Below the pieces are notes generated by a model. That model worked only from the letters and a program-made list of their open reading frames with translations. It was not told the DNA's origin and did no database searches. The position numbers and the translations under genes were made by a program. Below, piece by piece: positions 23,516 to 36,003 of a stretch of 64,000 nucleotides of DNA. Positions within the stretch are counted from its first letter, which is position 1. Each line of letters opens with the position of its first letter. The stretch comes from Holothuria scabra (Eukaryota > Echinodermata > Holothuroidea > Aspidochirotida > Holothuriidae): the NCBI GenBank assembly GCA_037179385.1, contig CM074189.1, forward strand, positions 21,525,020-21,589,019, in the 5' to 3' direction.

Positions 23516-25395
23516 AGGAATTGGAAACATCCAAGGATTGAAACAAAATTATTTAGCTGTGTTGGAGACAATATGAATACATTACCAACGATTAACATTA
23601 CAAAGACAGTTGCCTTAGATCGCAGTCTTTAACCGCAAACCTGACAAATCTGGCATTTGGACAGGGACCCTGGATTAGTTTCAGTTACCAAATACAGCTG
23701 GAGGTCACTGAAGCGTAAGCAAAGACAAGGCAATCAACTGTTCTTCTAGCTGAAGCAAAGAATCTTCCTGCTTGGTGATGGGAGAAATCAGAGGATTACA
23801 GGGGGCCATTTTTTGATTAATAACAGTTTGTAAACTTCAAAGCACTTGGCCACCTCGTGAAGATGAAAAGATGCAGGCAAAAAGAAGTATTCCTTTAAAC
23901 TACCCATCTACACTCCAACTAAGCCTATGTTTTTTATCACGAGTACTTGAATAATTACCTCCAAATAATTTGGAACCCCATCATACAGATCAGTCAAGAC
24001 TTTCAACTACCAAAAAGAAGGTCCTGGGCAATTTCCATGGGATGGAAACAGAACTGCCAAAGACCTAGCAATGCCTTCAACTCATTGGCATTATTTAGGA
24101 AGCGGCTGTTTTCAATTCTGGAGTTTGCTTTTTATTTAATGTTACTGGCTCTAGCTTTTATCAACTTCTCTGCCTTCCTACTATTCCTATAATAACTTTG
24201 GATCCTTTTAAAAATAAAAATAATAGTTTTCTAAATGCTTATGTATATTGCTGAAAGAATCGGTCATCAAAACCGTGCCCCCTAAGCTTTTTGTTTCTGG
24301 TTACAATTATTGAATGTGTTTATATGAATTGAGTCCCATTTTCATATACACCACAGTTCTACACATCATGTACTCTCTGTATGATTTTGAAGGTCCTCAT
24401 AAAAGCTGAAGCATTGGGAAAGTAGTTTCTGAGGACATCTGTTCTTATTGAGAACAATTTCATCTTCCTTTGTGAATGCAACTCCTGTTTTAAATATTGA
24501 AAAAGGTAGTTCAAAATAACATTGAATGAATATTCAAATGCTACCCATTTCAAAAGAAAATCTTATATTGCAACCATGGATTCAGCCTCTTTGGGGTAGG
24601 CATAGGCAGCTGCCAACTATAGCTGACTATTGTAATTGTTTCATTGTGCCATGCATTGTAAAAGAAATGCATTACTTCATTTAACTTGCCCAAGTCAACC
24701 CCATGCAAAAACTGCTATCCTTCTGTGGCTCACCACAAATTCAAGGAAATTGGCAAGGTTGACAGGGGATGTTACCTTAAGTTACGAGGTAGACATCTAA
24801 AGACGTTCATTTGAGATGTGCCTAAGGTGAGGAAAGGACTTGAAGAAACTAAAATAAATGAAGTATATTTATAGTAGTTTTGGAACCAAAACTTTCGATT
24901 GAAAGAAACTAAACCAGATGAAACGCCCTCTACTTTCACTTTGTTTAGCATGCAATCAAGGTCAAGACCAAATTGAGTTCATGCTTAATTTATTTCTTGA
25001 TAGCACCTAAAAGACCAAAAACAGTTTTGAATTATGCTGTGGTTTGTTACATATAATAAACTCTTCTTTGCTGGACACAGGTTGGCAATTTCATGAAAAA
25101 ACTCTCTGTTAGTTGGGTAGTTAAACAAGGATATATACCACTCATTTCCCTACCAGTTTCAATCGGGTGGGCCACTGAATTTTTTCCACTTAAAAAGTCT
25201 AGTGAAAGGTGACCTCGCATGCAGATGCAATGAAACTTATCATCAGTCTCTTTTCTATTACCATTCAGACTGAAATATTCATGTTAAGCAGGTGTGGACA
25301 TAATGCATTGATCTAACTGGATTCATTTCTTGCCCAAACTAATAGAGTGAAGAGCTACCAGACACATATGATTAATATGGATTTGCTGTTGAAGA

Positions 25396-25652
25396 AAGAC
25401 AAATCCGAAGAGATGTTGATGGTCTGATTTAAGTTGGCCATTACTGGGGACCATCACCTTTAATCTTTGAATTTCCTCCCTTACATGTTCCAAGAATGGT
25501 TGTACACTGAAATGTATCTTGATTTTCTCAACTTCACTGAATATGAGGATCTGAAATTCACTTACACAATAAATAAAGATGATTAAAGGCTGATGGACCC
25601 CACTAATGGCTGCCTACAGTCACTAAAAACAAGCGCTAATCAGATTCGTCTA
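25396..25652 (+). mobile_element. 258-bp MITE family, copy 3
   Basis: Same orientation as 14,227-14,484 and similar across its full length. Inside, GGGGACCATCACCTTTAATC near the left and GATTAAAGGCTGATGGACCC near the right are inverted copies, so the element can fold back. Confidence 0.72.
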
Positions 25653-27778
25653 TATTTTTGGTTGGGGGAACTTCTAACTGCTGTATATTATTTGACTGAC
25701 ATCAAGGTCAAAGGGTGCTGTGTAGCTTACATTATCAAACTTAAGAAGGAAGGTCTCTGATTACACATACTGGACTTGTACACCCCTCTTGATAGTTAAT
25801 GAACAATGTAAAAATATTTGCATCTGTACAAGGAAGGATTACAGAGGATTTTGGGGGGGAGCTGGACATGGCTAAATTGACATTGTCTGTGATGAGAATA
25901 GAGAAAGTTCTCCCATTTCCTGAATAGGCTATGAACCAGATGTTTTCTTTTTTTTCTTGCGCAAAATCCAAACTTTTCAACGTGCTTCACACATCCAAAC
26001 TGCTTCATTCTAAGGTTGTTTTTTGGAAAACCATTGCTTCTGCAATGAAGAGGCTGGAGAGACTTCTGGTTGTCCTATTTTACGATCAAACTAACCCATG
26101 CAGGCTTGCGAATGCACTGTACAGATTTACCTCTCTCTAAGTCACCTGTTGTGATCCATGAACAATCGTCATAAATTCAGGCAGACTGCCCTCTTCAGGG
26201 TGGCATCTATCCTGTACAGCTTTAGCCCTCCCTAACTAACCTGTTACGATTCTTGAACAGTTCTCGTAAACTTACCAGCAGAAGGGCCTTTGCCTCCAAG
26301 ACTCTCACTTTTTCTTGAAGGAATGCAACATAAAATTGTCTGATAACATATCCATGTTTAAGTTTGTAACCACTGTTTCTACATTAATGTTTTATCGTTC
26401 TATTTTTATGCACTTGTCAATTGCAAGACACACCATTTGATCCCCAAGCAGAGGGGTGAGTCAAATATGCAACATGTTCATTTGAGATACGATGTAGGTA
26501 TGTTTCAAATTTCTTTAAACAATGAGTCAGAGCAACCTTGTGTGTGCAGAATAGGTGTGTCACATTCTGCAGGAAACATTAGTCAAAGGTTTTTACAAAA
26601 TGTTGGGACAACTGCTTGACAGAATGGATAATGGACAAAAATGCTTTCCCCTATTAAGGAACATCAACCAACATTGGCTCAGAGAATGAGTTTTGCATTT
26701 GATAAAAGCACTACTTGCAATGAAATGAATTTATTGTATTAATTCTGAAGTGTCGGTCAAGTGAGTTGCAGCTACCCTCTATAGTGATCTTAAAATCACC
26801 AACTTCAATAAACAGCTAATGCAGAGTGATGTGACCAATTATTTGCTTTTGTTGCCTGAACTGACCTTCCAAAAAAACCTTTTGTTTTCTGAACTGACCT
26901 TCCAAAAAATACCAAATTTGATCTAAATTGCTATACTGGTTGCCATCCGACGTGAAGTTGTAATTCATAAGCCAATGGCTTCTCCCACGTTCGTGGTCAC
27001 TTAGTGACATAAAATAACTGCCCTACAAGGCCTGATTATTATTATTATTATTAAAAGTTACGAGCAATTGGTTTGGATAAATGTTCTGTGTTCAATAAAG
27101 CAGTACTAGTATAAATGCCATGACAGTTGGTCAGTAACGAAACAAGACACGCACATTCAGATTTTTTTTATATAAAGTAGTCACTTTTGGGACTGAGGAT
27201 TCAGTACCAAATTAAATAACGAGAGTATTTTGAGTCGTTTTGGTTGCATATTAGTATTACTTTGCATAACATATAAACTTAAATGCATTTGCTAGGAGCT
27301 GACACAATGCATTGATCTCGCTTGATCTATTCATTGACAATTAAGTGAAAAGCTACATTGCATGTGAAAATGTCCTTTTGTTTTGACTTCCATCTGTGTG
27401 CAACTGAAGTTAAATTAAAGGAACTTATTGCTCATTTTTTAGAGGTACACAATATAAGCAATATACTGCACACAGTTTCATACAAAGCTGTAAGATTGTG
27501 TGATAATAATCTGAGTGGTTTGTAAATATATATACTAGTATCACCTCGTACAAAATATATACTTAAATTGTCCTCTTCTTTATGGAGTTACCAGATTTCA
27601 TTTTTCATGGTCTTCAATATATATTTTGGAATTTTTTTTACTTGAGGTAGACTTTAAAATAGAACTTGGCACCATGCTACAAGCCCTAAATTAATGTTCT
27701 AACCTTGAAGGTGCTATATTGAGAATGTTGAGCTAGTTTTATTGCAATTAAGATGGACAAATGTAGCACCCAACTTAC
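25653..27778. other. Large intron E21-E22, upper part
   Basis: AT-rich intron. A diverged two-copy duplication of about 100 bases is visible at roughly 26,110-26,280 (CTGTACAG-TTTA, then ACCTGTT-CGAT). Short (ATT)n near 27,036. No exon found. Confidence 0.45.
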
Positions 27779-27871
27779 CTAACTCCTCACATGCTGGACC
27801 AGTAAATTCTGCCAGGCACAAACACTGTCCCTGTGTACAGATTCCACCGTTTATGCATGCTGGATCACAGA
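27779..27871 (-). CDS. Exon E21: short EGF-like module
   Basis: 93 bases, 31 residues, acceptor ttgtcag, donor gtaagt. Cysteines at 2, 6, 12, 17, 19 and 28. The glycine usual after the fifth cysteine is replaced (CLAEFTGPAC). Confidence 0.92.
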
Positions 27872-28096
27872 CTGACAAAATGAAAGATCAACACTTAAAT
27901 TAGGATGATGCAAACATCAAGTTTTAGACACTTGTGGCAGGGGCTAAAAGTACGTAGTTCAGGACAATTGGAACTGTTTGGGTGGTGATTAACAACTGCC
28001 TTACACATTACAAATAAAAATCAAGTGATCATTTCATGACACATGGATAATTAAAAACCTCCTTTCAACTGAAAATTAATCCATGGCTAATGTTAC

Positions 28097-28195
28097 CTCT
28101 TTCTTGGCAGAATTCACCATTGAATCCCTCTAAACATTCACAGATTCCTCTACGACAGTCTCCACCATTCTGACATTCCTCCAGACACTGTCTCT
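28097..28195 (-). CDS. Exon E20: short EGF-like module
   Basis: 99 bases, 33 residues, acceptor tttgcag, donor gtaaca. Cysteines at 4, 8, 14, 19, 21 and 30; QNGGDC present. First of the uninterrupted run of ten short EGFs that leads to the Ig domain. Confidence 0.92.
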
Positions 28196-29010
28196 CTGCA
28201 AAATAAGAACAAAATGACATCAAATCTGAACAAACTCGGGTAAAACAGTAGCAAATATTAAACCATGGAGACATCATGTTAGGCACAGAGGGCCTGTGTT
28301 CTCCGCTAGCTGTTTTCAAGGGTATTGCGCCTGGACAAAATTCAAAGATCTTAAAACAGGGCAAAGGGCAATAATTACAGTATGGATATCAAGTGATGAT
28401 CCTGAAAAATGGACTTAGGCTAGCTATACAAAAGAATGCAAGAATTAAATTAGGTGTGACTATCTGTTTAGGTATACATTTGAGCGGTCACTGCTAACTT
28501 TTAACCTAGAGCATTACGACAAAAATTAGATCAGTAGAGAACAATGGATGGGTAACTCTGGAACTAATGTTAATTTTCCAGCTCTTAACAAAACCTAATG
28601 AGGAAAGTCTCCACCACAAGGGTGTCACACTCTGTGCTAAAATGTCTAAAAAGCATTTAGGTTCTGTGGACAAAAGCATTTAAATCCAATGTTGATTATC
28701 TAATCGCATCTTTAAGGGCCAAAAATCAGACTTATTATAACCCTCGTCAAAACAGAAAGGTAAAAGTGATCACTTATTCAAACTGAGCAGCAATAATGAG
28801 ACTGAATCCACTTCATGTTTCTTCCTTTTGAAGTGGTAATTTCAAGAACAACAGCTCCCTCTCTTAGGGCTCAAACACAAGTACCATCACGAAGTAGCAC
28901 AACTATAATTTTTGTCAGAAAGGCATTGTTTGGACTTAAGGATTTCTGTTTCAGTTTGAAGGATGCATACATGCAATATTTTTAAAGCTTCATAAGTGTT
29001 CACAACTCAC
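28196..29010. other. Intron between E19 and E20
   Basis: About 815 bases of intron. A 99-codon minus-strand frame runs through E20 into this intron but is just readthrough. Nothing else seen. Confidence 0.5.
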
Positions 29011-29106
29011 CTTCTGCACAAGTAGGTCCAACATATCCCAATGGGCACTGACACTGTCCCATTTCACAGAGTCCTCCATTTTCACAAAGCCCAGGGCAAG
29101 GTAACT
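29011..29106 (-). CDS. Exon E19: short EGF-like module
   Basis: 96 bases, 32 residues, acceptor tctgacag, donor gtgagt. Cysteines at 4, 8, 14, 19, 21 and 30; ENGGLC present. Partner of cbEGF exon E18 in the last alternating pair. Confidence 0.92.
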
Positions 29107-29471
29107 CTGTCAGAGTTAACATGATGTTTGTTATAACAATATTCAAAAATACTTTTATGCATCAACATTGTCTAGACCCTATATGTAATCAATTAAGTGA
29201 AAGGTTGACCATATGCAACCATCTCTCTGCACTGCATGCAAAAATTTAAACATGACCTCCAGTAGCACTATGTTAAGAAATAATGTTTTCTCGATTGCCT
29301 GTGATAATTGAAAATTCATAATTCAGGATTTTAATCAAAGCAAATATTTATCTGTGATGTTGCTAACCATTCCAAGAGTTGGACACTTTCACAGCACACT
29401 GATTATTTCCCACTGCAGAATAAATGCACTAAAAAAGGGAACATATGGGGCAATATTACAGTATCTAATAC

Positions 29472-29594
29472 CTTCACAACCATAACCAGTGGCATCAACT
29501 CTTTCACCAAATGGGCAGACACACCGATAGCTACCAAAGGTATTGTCACACTTGTAAGAACACTGCTGGCCGACTGTCTCGCACTCATCGATAT
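29472..29594 (-). CDS. Exon E18: calcium-binding EGF module
   Basis: 123 bases, 41 residues, acceptor ttaaacag, donor gtatta. It starts with the calcium consensus D-I-D-E-C and has cysteines at 5, 12, 16, 25, 27 and 40. CDNTFGSYRCVC fits the Asp/Asn beta-hydroxylation consensus C-x-[DN]-x4-[FY]-x-C-x-C. The preceding exon is another cbEGF, which breaks the alternation. Confidence 0.93.
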
Positions 29595-30243
29595 CTGTTT
29601 AAGGAAATAAAATTTACAAGGTCAACAAAACTAATACCTTAGAAATTTGCAAGTTATTTTACATGCTCTAAAATCATTATTTCTATCATTACTGATTCTA
29701 TATAATATCATAAAACTTTCTACAAAGCCATGCTTGAAAGCATTGAACAAAGAGTGAGTGTAAACATTGCTTTGCAATTACATCACAGATTGGTCAAGCT
29801 GGAGGACAATTATGCCAAATACACATAATGGTTTTGTACTAAATGCAATGCATAGTGTGCACTCTGGAATGCGCATTGTGTACACGTTCATCCAGCAAGA
29901 GTGTCAAATGTGGTCCACTACGTAGTTATAGTGTACTCCAGCATGGCGGCTGGAGAGTATTATGACATCATATGAAAATCCTCTATAGAGAGTTTTCACA
30001 TGATGAAGTGACTGGGGAGCCATGCCCACCACTGGGCAAAAAACAAGAGCATCAATGATGCTGAAGCTCAACTGCGATTGAGTCTCCAACACATTTATTG
30101 TTAAGCAGTTTCAATAGAGACCAAAACTGAGAGCAAAGAGTTATAATAGTGTCTGGAGTATTGTGCACGTTTTGAGCTACAGAATGAGAGTAAGAGACTG
30201 CAAAGCTTGCAATTTTTGTTTATATTTGTAGGCTCAATTCTAT

Positions 30244-30345
30244 AGGTTAGTTAGTTAGTTAGATGAGGTTTAATGGCCCAGTTTCCAATCAATTAGTTTA
30301 AGTCAAGACAACCACAGCTTTTAAATTTCCCTGAAAGTGACTTGC
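30244..30345 (-). mobile_element. SINE tail fragment, minus strand
   Basis: Plus-strand TTAGTTAGTTAGATGAGG followed by CCCAGTTTCCAATCAATTAG matches the tail and distal body of the SINE. The head is absent. Confidence 0.6.
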
Positions 30346-31736
30346 TTATATGCCATACTCAAAAGTTCATATGATGTATCTACAAAACTGCACCAAATTA
30401 TTTCTTGCAAAGAGGGACCATAAGGATGGATGCCATGACATCTTAACAACAGCCTAGTCTCAGACAGAATCAGTGTAAGGGCGTAGAGTGCATTACTGTT
30501 TCGTGTTTGTTAGCTACAGCAGGTGAGCTGTGCATTGGTGTAGCCTAGAGTGAAGGCCATCATAGTGTTATGTCATGATGATATTGCCTTTGTGCCTCAT
30601 GTCACTACAGCAAAGTTAATCAAATGTTACAATTACGCCATATGCTGTAAAGTCTGGTAATGGAGTTTGATACACCACAAATCTGCATGAAAACTGTTCA
30701 AGTTTGTACTATGGCTCCTACCACTATAATTTGTTTAGTAATACCATTGTACCACCATTGCTACTATATGTAGTATAAGCCTAGGCTAGGCTAGGCTAAG
30801 GAATTTTAGTATGTACTGATTGGACTAGGCTAGGCCTAGTTGTCAGTAAAGGTGTGTAGTTGGTTGCAGATAGCTCCCTATAGGCCTGCACGCTTCTTTT
30901 TTATTCGTAGAAGGTCTAACGTTAGGGAACAATTGATTTTTCAAAAATTTTTAAAGTTGTTGCAAAATCAAGGTTAGGCCTAGGCTTAAAAAAATGGTTT
31001 AGTATAGGTAAAATGCACAATTTAAGTGTAGCCTGGATCTGACCTGTTCTTTTAGAATCTGGTGTCAGATTAACAAAAAAAAAAAGGAGTCAGAAAGCTG
31101 TTACTTTGAGGTTGGGGGTGTGGCTAATTTTCAAGAAGCTGAATGGTCCATTGGCATGAAAGTTCTCTAGCCTAATGTTCAGCCTCCTACAAAAAAAAAG
31201 TTGTGGTCTGCAGTCCTTACTACAACTTGGCTAGGCATACTTGCAAGCATTCTAGGCTATAGTGAGGTGACAAATTATTAATGTCGTCTACTGTAGCTCA
31301 TCAGCATACTTACTGTATGTACCCCTTAACAAAGTTCTTTAGTCCCACAGTAAATAGGTGAGGCCTAATGTTAGTATTGGGCACAATGGCAATTCAAACA
31401 ATAAAGGCAATTAGTCTGATGGGTATAGGAGAAAACCCACAAAATTCATGATGTTTACTAAGTCAATAAATAAAATTTGTTCAACTGAAAGGAGGATCAA
31501 CTTCGCCTTTTACCAGTTGTATCTTATTACACAGCATAGGCTTGATGTAGCCTAGCCTAGGCCTAATATGTTAAAGAAATAAATGACTGTTACAAGGCTA
31601 AGTTGCTTGACAGTGCTTTCCAAGTAAGACACATGAAAGGGAAAAAAGCAATCAGAAATCATCTTATTTTCAGTCCAGGTATATATTATGTTTAATATTG
31701 TGCTTTTTGGAGTAATCTTGACAGTTTTGTGACTAG

Positions 31737-32051
31737 CAAGGTTTCTGCCAAGGTGGGGAAAGGGGTGAATGAGATTAAGGGGGGATAATCCCCTCCCCTT
31801 CATTTTGCAAAGCTTGAGTTTTCTAAGGTACATTTTGGAGATCATCTTGCAAATAAGTTCCTTAGATATCATATTGGAACAAAACATAGGTGAGTTATCA
31901 AAACTTAAAATGGAATATTGCAGAATTACAACCTGGCATAGGCCCCTTGACACCACATGGGTTACGTGACGATCACTTCACAATCGCGGATGTTGCTTTG
32001 GCAACATGCGGTCCCCCCCCCCCCTTATTTGTAATCCTGGCAGAAACCCTG
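31737..32051. mobile_element. MITE with CARGGTTTCTGCC ends and ACTAG flanks
   Basis: Left end CAAGGTTTCTGCCA and right end TGGCAGAAACCCTG are inverted copies with one difference. ACTAG stands directly outside both ends, a likely 5-bp target duplication. The interior contains C and G runs. hAT-like by TIR start CAG and duplication size, which is inference. Confidence 0.72.
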
Positions 32052-32365
32052 ACTAGGAAGTAAATATCAGCAGGATTTTCCATATGATCCCGATTTGAAA
32101 TAAATATCTAGGCCTAGGCCAATAAACTTTGTGCTTTTTCTCCTATAACCGTAACACTAACTGCCCTGCTTCGAATTGCCAGCGGCGCATCCATGTTGCA
32201 ATGTAAGGGGGGTTTTAACAATGACTTTTGAAAGAGTAATCCCCATCCTGGTAGCAAAGTATGCAAATAGGGGCCTAGGCCTAGCCTATAGGCTTCGTTA
32301 AAACTCAAGGGAGGGGATTGAACCCCTAAACCCCCCTTGGATCCGCCACTGATTACGGTTGTGCC

Positions 32366-32854
32366 CTGTTAAGGGCAGGTGACACTACAGCGATTTTCCG
32401 ATCTGATTTTTTTCTTAATCTGACCGGCAGTATTTATTCAGATTCTGTTCTATGGCTGCTAGGCCTATATCGATAACTGATTTTAGTTTGAGTCACAGTA
32501 AAGTGTTCTGCTACCACTATAGCCTAGGCTTAGGCCTAGGCTATAACATACATCGCTAAACAGAACCTTATTTGGTCGAAAAACAGTCTGACTTTCGTAC
32601 GCACCTCCGATAAAAGATGTGATGTCACGAAATATTTAAGTTAGCCTAGGATAGGCCGCTAGCCTAGTTTACATTTCATTTTCATACTCCTTTTATACAA
32701 ATCATACATTTACACAAGTTGGCAAATTTTTGGCTTTTTCTGACCAGGGATGGAGATGTAACTTAGGCCTAGGCCTAGGCCTAAAGGCAAAAACACATAA
32801 AAATTGGACCGTAATCCTATCTGAAATCACTGTAGTGTCACCTGCCCTTAACAG
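32366..32854. mobile_element. TIR element with 31-bp near-perfect ends
   Basis: Positions 32,366-32,396 and 32,824-32,854 are inverted copies differing at one base; the core is AAGGGCAGGTGACACTACAG. The element is about 490 bp, lies inside the TAGGCCTA-rich region and encodes nothing recognised. Confidence 0.8.
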
Positions 32855-33099
32855 AACGAAAAGTTGCTCATTTCATCCCAAGATTGTACTAGCCCTTTCG
32901 AAATTGTCTAAATCAACAAAAACAACTGAAATAGCCTAGCCTAGGCCAAGCCTGCCTAGGCTAGCCCTACATCAAGTTGTAGGCATACAGATCTATGTAA
33001 GATCTAACAATTAGCATAGCCTACAAATGAACGGTTATCATAGAAAATTAACATTTTATGTTGTTAACAAGAAGGCAGTCAATTTAGCCAATGTGCCGA

Positions 33100-33640
33100 T
33101 GGCAGATCCCTGGTTATTTTGATACGTCATAGTAAGTAGCCGTAGGCTACTATGTATTGCCACTTCTTGGCGAACGACACAGTCCTTTACCACTGCAACG
33201 TTAGACTAACGTTACTTAGTGCTAGCTGTACAAACTCCCAAGTTATACTAGGCCTAACTTTAGGCCTAGCCTAGGCCTACAGAACGCTGTGCTGTGTACC
33301 AACATTAAGCACTCCCCGAGTTTTAATTTTCTTTGCTTTGACAGAGTCAAGTATGTGAAAATGGAAATTAAATCATGTCCAGTCTATTGTCACTTTATGT
33401 AATCGGAGCCTATGTCATCTCGGTTGTAATTTCGCACTGCACACTTGATCGACACATGCATCGCCGCGGCACATATATTACAATTACATACTGTATATCG
33501 CGTCGAATCAGTCATCGTTGCTCGCATCAACAACGTGCGAGTAGTTTTCTACGTACACCTATATGTTGCGTTTTACAGAATGTTTGGGAAGCGTAGCATG
33601 CGTGAATACTGTACGTAGCTTTACTACAGTGAAGCCTTAC
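33100..33640. other. CpG-enriched intron segment, possible internal promoter
   Basis: Between about 33,410 and 33,610 there are some 20 CpG dinucleotides (GATCGACA, CATCGCCGCGGC, ATCGCGTCGAAT, CGTGCGAG and others), against a sparse background. It lies in the 5.3-kb intron between E17 and E18, where the module alternation is broken. It may be an internal promoter or the CpG-rich part of an old mobile element; no promoter motif is convincing. Confidence 0.3.
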
Positions 33641-34099
33641 CACCCTAATGTCAAAGATCTATACTGCCGGTGGATGGGGAGACTAATTAACAGCAAAGCC
33701 TCCAAACGGCTAATGTTGCTTCCCCAAAATAACACCTCGATTGACGGAATTCTCATTAAATTTTACATTTTTCTCTATATTTAGTTGTAAAGAAATGAGC
33801 ACTTGTGTTCCTTTATGCTCCAGAGTATATGCAGCTTAAAAAGTAACCAAAGCTTATATGCTTGGTAATAGGAGCTATTATCCTGCTCTATGGCGGAGCC
33901 ATAACACAAAGTTCCATGTGTACGTCACCAGCCACTTACTCTCGTGATCTAGCAACTATATAGATGTCAATGGGAACAGTCGCCGGGTCAGACCGGCAGA
34001 GTGGCCTGGTCAATTTTTGTGGGCCTGATTGGGACCTTTTCAATGTTTTAGGTCATTCAGATCACCCACCTGGCAACTCTTTGCAATCCAACTTGACAT

Positions 34100-34520
34100 G
34101 CCCATAAATTTATACTTTGTTCAATCAAATAGAAAGTCACAAATTCACAGAAGTCTCTAATCAAAAACTTTCACCACAGTTTCACAATTTGACCTCTTGT
34201 GACCCCGTCTTACTTTCAACATCACCGAAAAACACAACTTTGATGACCAATCATCTACTGAACACTTCTGTCAAATTTGAAAACATTCCAACAAAACCAC
34301 AAGGAGTTGAAGGCTTTTTCGTGATTTCACTCTTTGACCTCTCACGACCCCAAATGACCTTTGACCTACTTGCTGTTACCATATATATCAAGCCCTTGAC
34401 AAGTGCTTTAAGCCTACCAACTTTGACGGGGAACGGTCAAAGAATCTGTAGACAGCAGCCTTTTTTCCAATGTTGACAGACAGACAGATGGACAGACAGA
34501 CAGACAGACAGACAGACGCA
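34100..34520. repeat. DR1-containing repeat with GACA microsatellite tail
   Basis: TGACC-rich sequence including a perfect TGACCTTTGACCT (34,355-34,367), followed by (GACA)n at about 34,473-34,516 and then a hairpin AGCTCAACTTGTTGAGCT. It resembles the 145-bp array at 58.2-60.2 kb, which also ends in a microsatellite. Confidence 0.6.
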
Positions 34521-34853
34521 TTGCCATGACAATAGCTCAACTTGTTGAGCTAACAATTAACAGCCATCACGACAGTCATCAGCTGCTTCTGCAGCTATAG
34601 CTGTATGTAGTACAATAGTTTTTACCTAGCAAAAGGGGCAGAGCTTGTGACATTAGTGAAAGCATACCATTAGTTAGCCATATACAGCTGGTATTTCTAT
34701 GAACCATTTTAGGTGCAGTATGCAACTGTGCAGCCATTTTCACTTTGCCTAAACATAATGCACACAGAAATTTTGTCCAGCAAACCTTTGCAAACTAGTC
34801 ATTTGAGTAAGAGTTTATGGTTATAATGCCTTATTGTGAGACAGACTACTTAC

Positions 34854-34976
34854 CGATACAAGTAGCATTATCGTGGGCAAATGTCCTTCCACTGGGGCAC
34901 ACACAATGGAACGTGCCATACAAGTTCTGACATTCTTGATTGCCGCAGATTTCTGGAAGTTCACACTCATCAACAT
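34854..34976 (-). CDS. Exon E17: calcium-binding EGF module
   Basis: 123 bases, 41 residues, acceptor catcag, donor gtaagt. D-V-D-E-C start; cysteines at 5, 11, 16, 25, 27 and 40. CQNLYGTFHCVC fits the beta-hydroxylation consensus; D-N-A-T gives an N-glycan sequon. Confidence 0.93.
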
Positions 34977-35165
34977 CTGATGATATCAAAGTGAAAATAT
35001 GTAGAATTCTTAGGAAGGCTAGACACTGAGTCAAGTATCCACACCAAGGATTGTGAATGGATACTTATATACACATAATCTTCTCTTGTCTTAAACATAT
35101 GACTCTTAGGCATATGTTATCTGCATAGAAGGTGTAACACAACGTCTTTCCACACTGTAAAGGGA

Positions 35166-35537
35166 AAACGCAGTCACCCAAACTTGGATTATTGTCTTAT
35201 TTCCTGCATGACTTTTAAGAATCATGTGACAACATTCTTCTCACTGAATTCAGTTGGGAAACAGACCTCACATTTGGGACAATTCTTGCTCACTCTTCAC
35301 AAGTGAAAATTTCCATAAGTGGCTAAAATTCAAAACAGAGTGACTTCATCAGAGCTTAATATATTCTGCTGACCCCAAGGTCAGCTTTCCAACTGTATTA
35401 TGATATTTCAAAGAACTAACTTCTTGGTTTGCCTTGTATAATATCAAGAAAGACACTTAGAAGAGAAATGAGAAGGAATTTAAATTTGTGAGGGTTTGGC
35501 CGTTATTTCAAAACAAGTTTGGGAAGACCGCTGTTTC
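35166..35537. mobile_element. MITE, third member of the 8,658-8,893 family
   Basis: Ends AACGCAGTCACCCAAACTT and AAGTTTGGGAAGACCGCTG are imperfect inverted repeats like those at 8,658-8,893. The body includes ATCATGTGACAACATTCTTCTCACT, truncated here to its shared core TCATGTGACAA. Confidence 0.55.
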
Positions 35538-35904
35538 ACCTTAATTAATAATAAAGAGAAAACTATGGAAAAATGTCATTGTACTTTTGATTGCTAGTGC
35601 CATAATTTACAGTTTATATGAACTTTTTTTCTTGGAAGCTACTTAACTCTATTCTTTTCTACCAAGCACAGGCATGTTATCACTGCAATCAAAATTTACA
35701 ACTGATAAAATGTGACATTTATCTAAGTGATTAGATAACATGCAAGCAGCACCAGCCTGACACCTGTTACACAAACGGAAAAGTTAGCAGTAATCCCACA
35801 TGAATTGAGTCTGGTACAGTACGACGTCAAAGAACAAAAACTGATCCCCTTAATATTTTAAGGCAAGTGAGGACCAAGTGTAATAAAATAAGTAAAGATT
35901 TTAC

Positions 35905-36003
35905 CCTGTGAGCAGTCGTTTCCTTGAAAACCGGTGGGACAATTACATCTTCCATTTGTGCAAACACCGCCATTCAAACATGGCTGACTGCAGATTGATA
36001 TCA
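35905..36003 (-). CDS. Exon E16: short EGF-like module
   Basis: 99 bases, 33 residues, acceptor tttttag, donor gtaaaa. Cysteines at 5, 9, 15, 20, 22 and 31; LNGGVC present. The junction codon with E15 is T|TG, leucine. It is too short of a flanking methionine to be visible as a long open frame, but splice sites and cysteine spacing are clear. Confidence 0.92.

Larger units (their letters stand above)
30770..33290. repeat. Region dense in TAGGCCTA-type motifs
   Basis: Short runs such as AGGCTAGGCTAGGC, GGCCTAGGCCTAGGCC and TAGCCTAGGCCTA recur every few hundred bases through this 2.5-kb intron segment and are rare elsewhere in the window. They are nearly self-complementary. No coding content; two TIR elements are nested inside. 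Confidence 0.6.

Noticed and set aside
29403..29588. 61-codon minus-strand frame overlapping E18
   Set aside because: It is the wrong frame across E18; the cbEGF frame with splice sites explains the sequence.
29595..34853. A hidden short EGF exon that would restore the alternation
   Set aside because: I searched the minus strand for the C-x3-C-x5-C-x4-C-x-C pattern and NGG codons and found none with splice sites.
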